Source of the DNA: CAXBID01 sp963815305 | Lineage (GTDB): Bacteria > Bacteroidota > Bacteroidia > Flavobacteriales > Flavobacteriaceae | DNA length: 64,000 bases | Reading direction: 5' to 3' | Assembly: GCA_963815305.1 (NCBI GenBank) | Contig: CAWFFW010000001.1 | Coordinates: 434,001-498,000, forward strand | Shown: positions 63,581-64,000 of the stretch, one piece after another | Layout: every line of letters begins with the position of its first letter | Numbering within the stretch: the stretch's first letter is position 1 | Translations under genes and position numbers: made by a program | The notes under the pieces: model-generated | Told to the model about the DNA's origin: nothing | Seen by the model: only the letters and a program-made list of their open reading frames with translations | Databases searched by the model: none

Positions 63581-64000
63581 ATGAAAAAGACCCTATTAAT
63601 CATTTTGTTGCTATTTACTACAGTAAATACTTTTGCTTCCTATGTGCTTGTACCTATGGATGCTGAAAGTCAAAAAAATCATTTAAAGGCTTACGGGATA
63701 ACCTATTGGGTACTTAATAAAGAACTAAAAGTAAAGTGGCTTTTAAATTATAGGGGCGGTTCATTTTTATTACCTGATAGCGAAACTATTCAACGAGAAT
63801 GTCAAATTAGGGGTGTTTCTTTTGAAGTAATATCAGATTCAAAAACAGAGACTATTTTAGAAGAAATTAGTAGCCCAAGTAAAAACATGGAAGCTATCAT
63901 TCTTGAAAAAGCTCCAAAAATTGCGGTTTATACACCTTATGGAAAACAACCTTGGGACGATGCTGTAACCATGGTTTTAACTTATGCAGAAATTCCTTAT
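63581..64000 (+). CDS. conserved flavobacterial protein, often labelled asparagine synthetase B (partial)
   Basis: The frame opens at the ATG at 63581 with a signal peptide (MKKTLLIILLLFTTVNTFAS) and runs off the window after 140 residues. The visible part, with VLVPMDAESQKNHLKAYGIT, YWVLNKELKVKWLLNYRGGS and IQRECQIRGVSFEVI, matches a conserved secreted protein family that many Bacteroidota annotations call asparagine synthetase B. That name is probably a carried-over mistake, since no amidotransferase cysteine or ATP-pyrophosphatase motif is seen here and the protein is exported. Position after dnaB is conserved as far as I recall. Confidence 0.75.
   Translation, partial: MKKTLLIILLLFTTVNTFASYVLVPMDAESQKNHLKAYGITYWVLNKELKVKWLLNYRGGSFLLPDSETIQRECQIRGVSFEVISDSKTETILEEISSPSKNMEAIILEKAPKIAVYTPYGKQPWDDAVTMVLTYAEIPY

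Overview
The window is AT-rich chromosomal DNA from a member of the Bacteroidota, most probably a marine or algae-associated Flavobacteriaceae. The evidence is a SusC/SusD pair with an ECF sigma/FecR switch, type IX secretion (T9SS) C-terminal sorting domains, Bacteroidota-type lipoprotein signals, TAnnTTTG-like promoter boxes, and a housekeeping block (aroK, tgt, lptF/G-type permease, accA, dnaB) of flavobacterial character. No species is claimed.

Layout. (1) 1-7963: surface polysaccharide genes. These are a frameshifted and window-truncated GDP-mannose 4,6-dehydratase on the minus strand, then a plus-strand run of flippase, hexapeptide transferase, DUF2264 protein and family 2 glycosyltransferase, then UDP-glucose 6-dehydrogenase behind its own promoter. 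(2) 8303-20613: a compact minus-strand biosynthetic operon. An A-T-KS-AT-T-aminotransferase hybrid NRPS/PKS is followed by a cupin/JmjC-like oxygenase, a C-A-T-TE NRPS and a Sfp-type phosphopantetheinyl transferase. Read by colinearity it would make a very small molecule: amino acid + malonate (beta-keto converted to beta-amino) + a second amino acid whose pocket reads as glycine. (3) 20883-28017: a 7.1-kb integrative element in the 3' end of tRNA-Leu(GAG), bounded by 17-bp direct repeats. It carries a tyrosine recombinase, an excisionase-like protein, a DUF3987 ATPase, a toprim-like protein and small unknown genes, with an iteron-like repeat cluster between the two replication-type genes. (4) 28396-52804: a polysaccharide utilization locus. 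It has a GH92 enzyme, ECF sigma factor, FecR anti-sigma, SusC, SusD, a clan GH-N-like beta-helix enzyme, GH31, two GH28 enzymes, an acetylesterase, a large fusion enzyme (beta-helix + acetylesterase + T9SS domain), an orphan T9SS protein and a deacetylase-like protein whose sorting domain has decayed. (5) 52805-53936: gene-poor DNA ending at tRNA-Lys. (6) 54150-64000: housekeeping genes from aroK to dnaB and a partial conserved gene at the right edge.

How the parts work together. Region 4 looks like a sensing, import and degradation system for an acetylated, uronate-containing (pectin-like) glycan; substrate assignment is inference. Region 2 is self-contained for assembly: loading, extension, transamination, condensation, release, one tailoring oxygenase and carrier-protein activation. 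It has no obvious exporter or regulator. It sits directly downstream of the tRNA-Leu locus, separated from it only by the integrative element. Two single-base frameshifts (in gmd, and between signal peptide and mature part of one GH28 enzyme) and one decayed T9SS tail suggest either sequencing error or recent gene decay.
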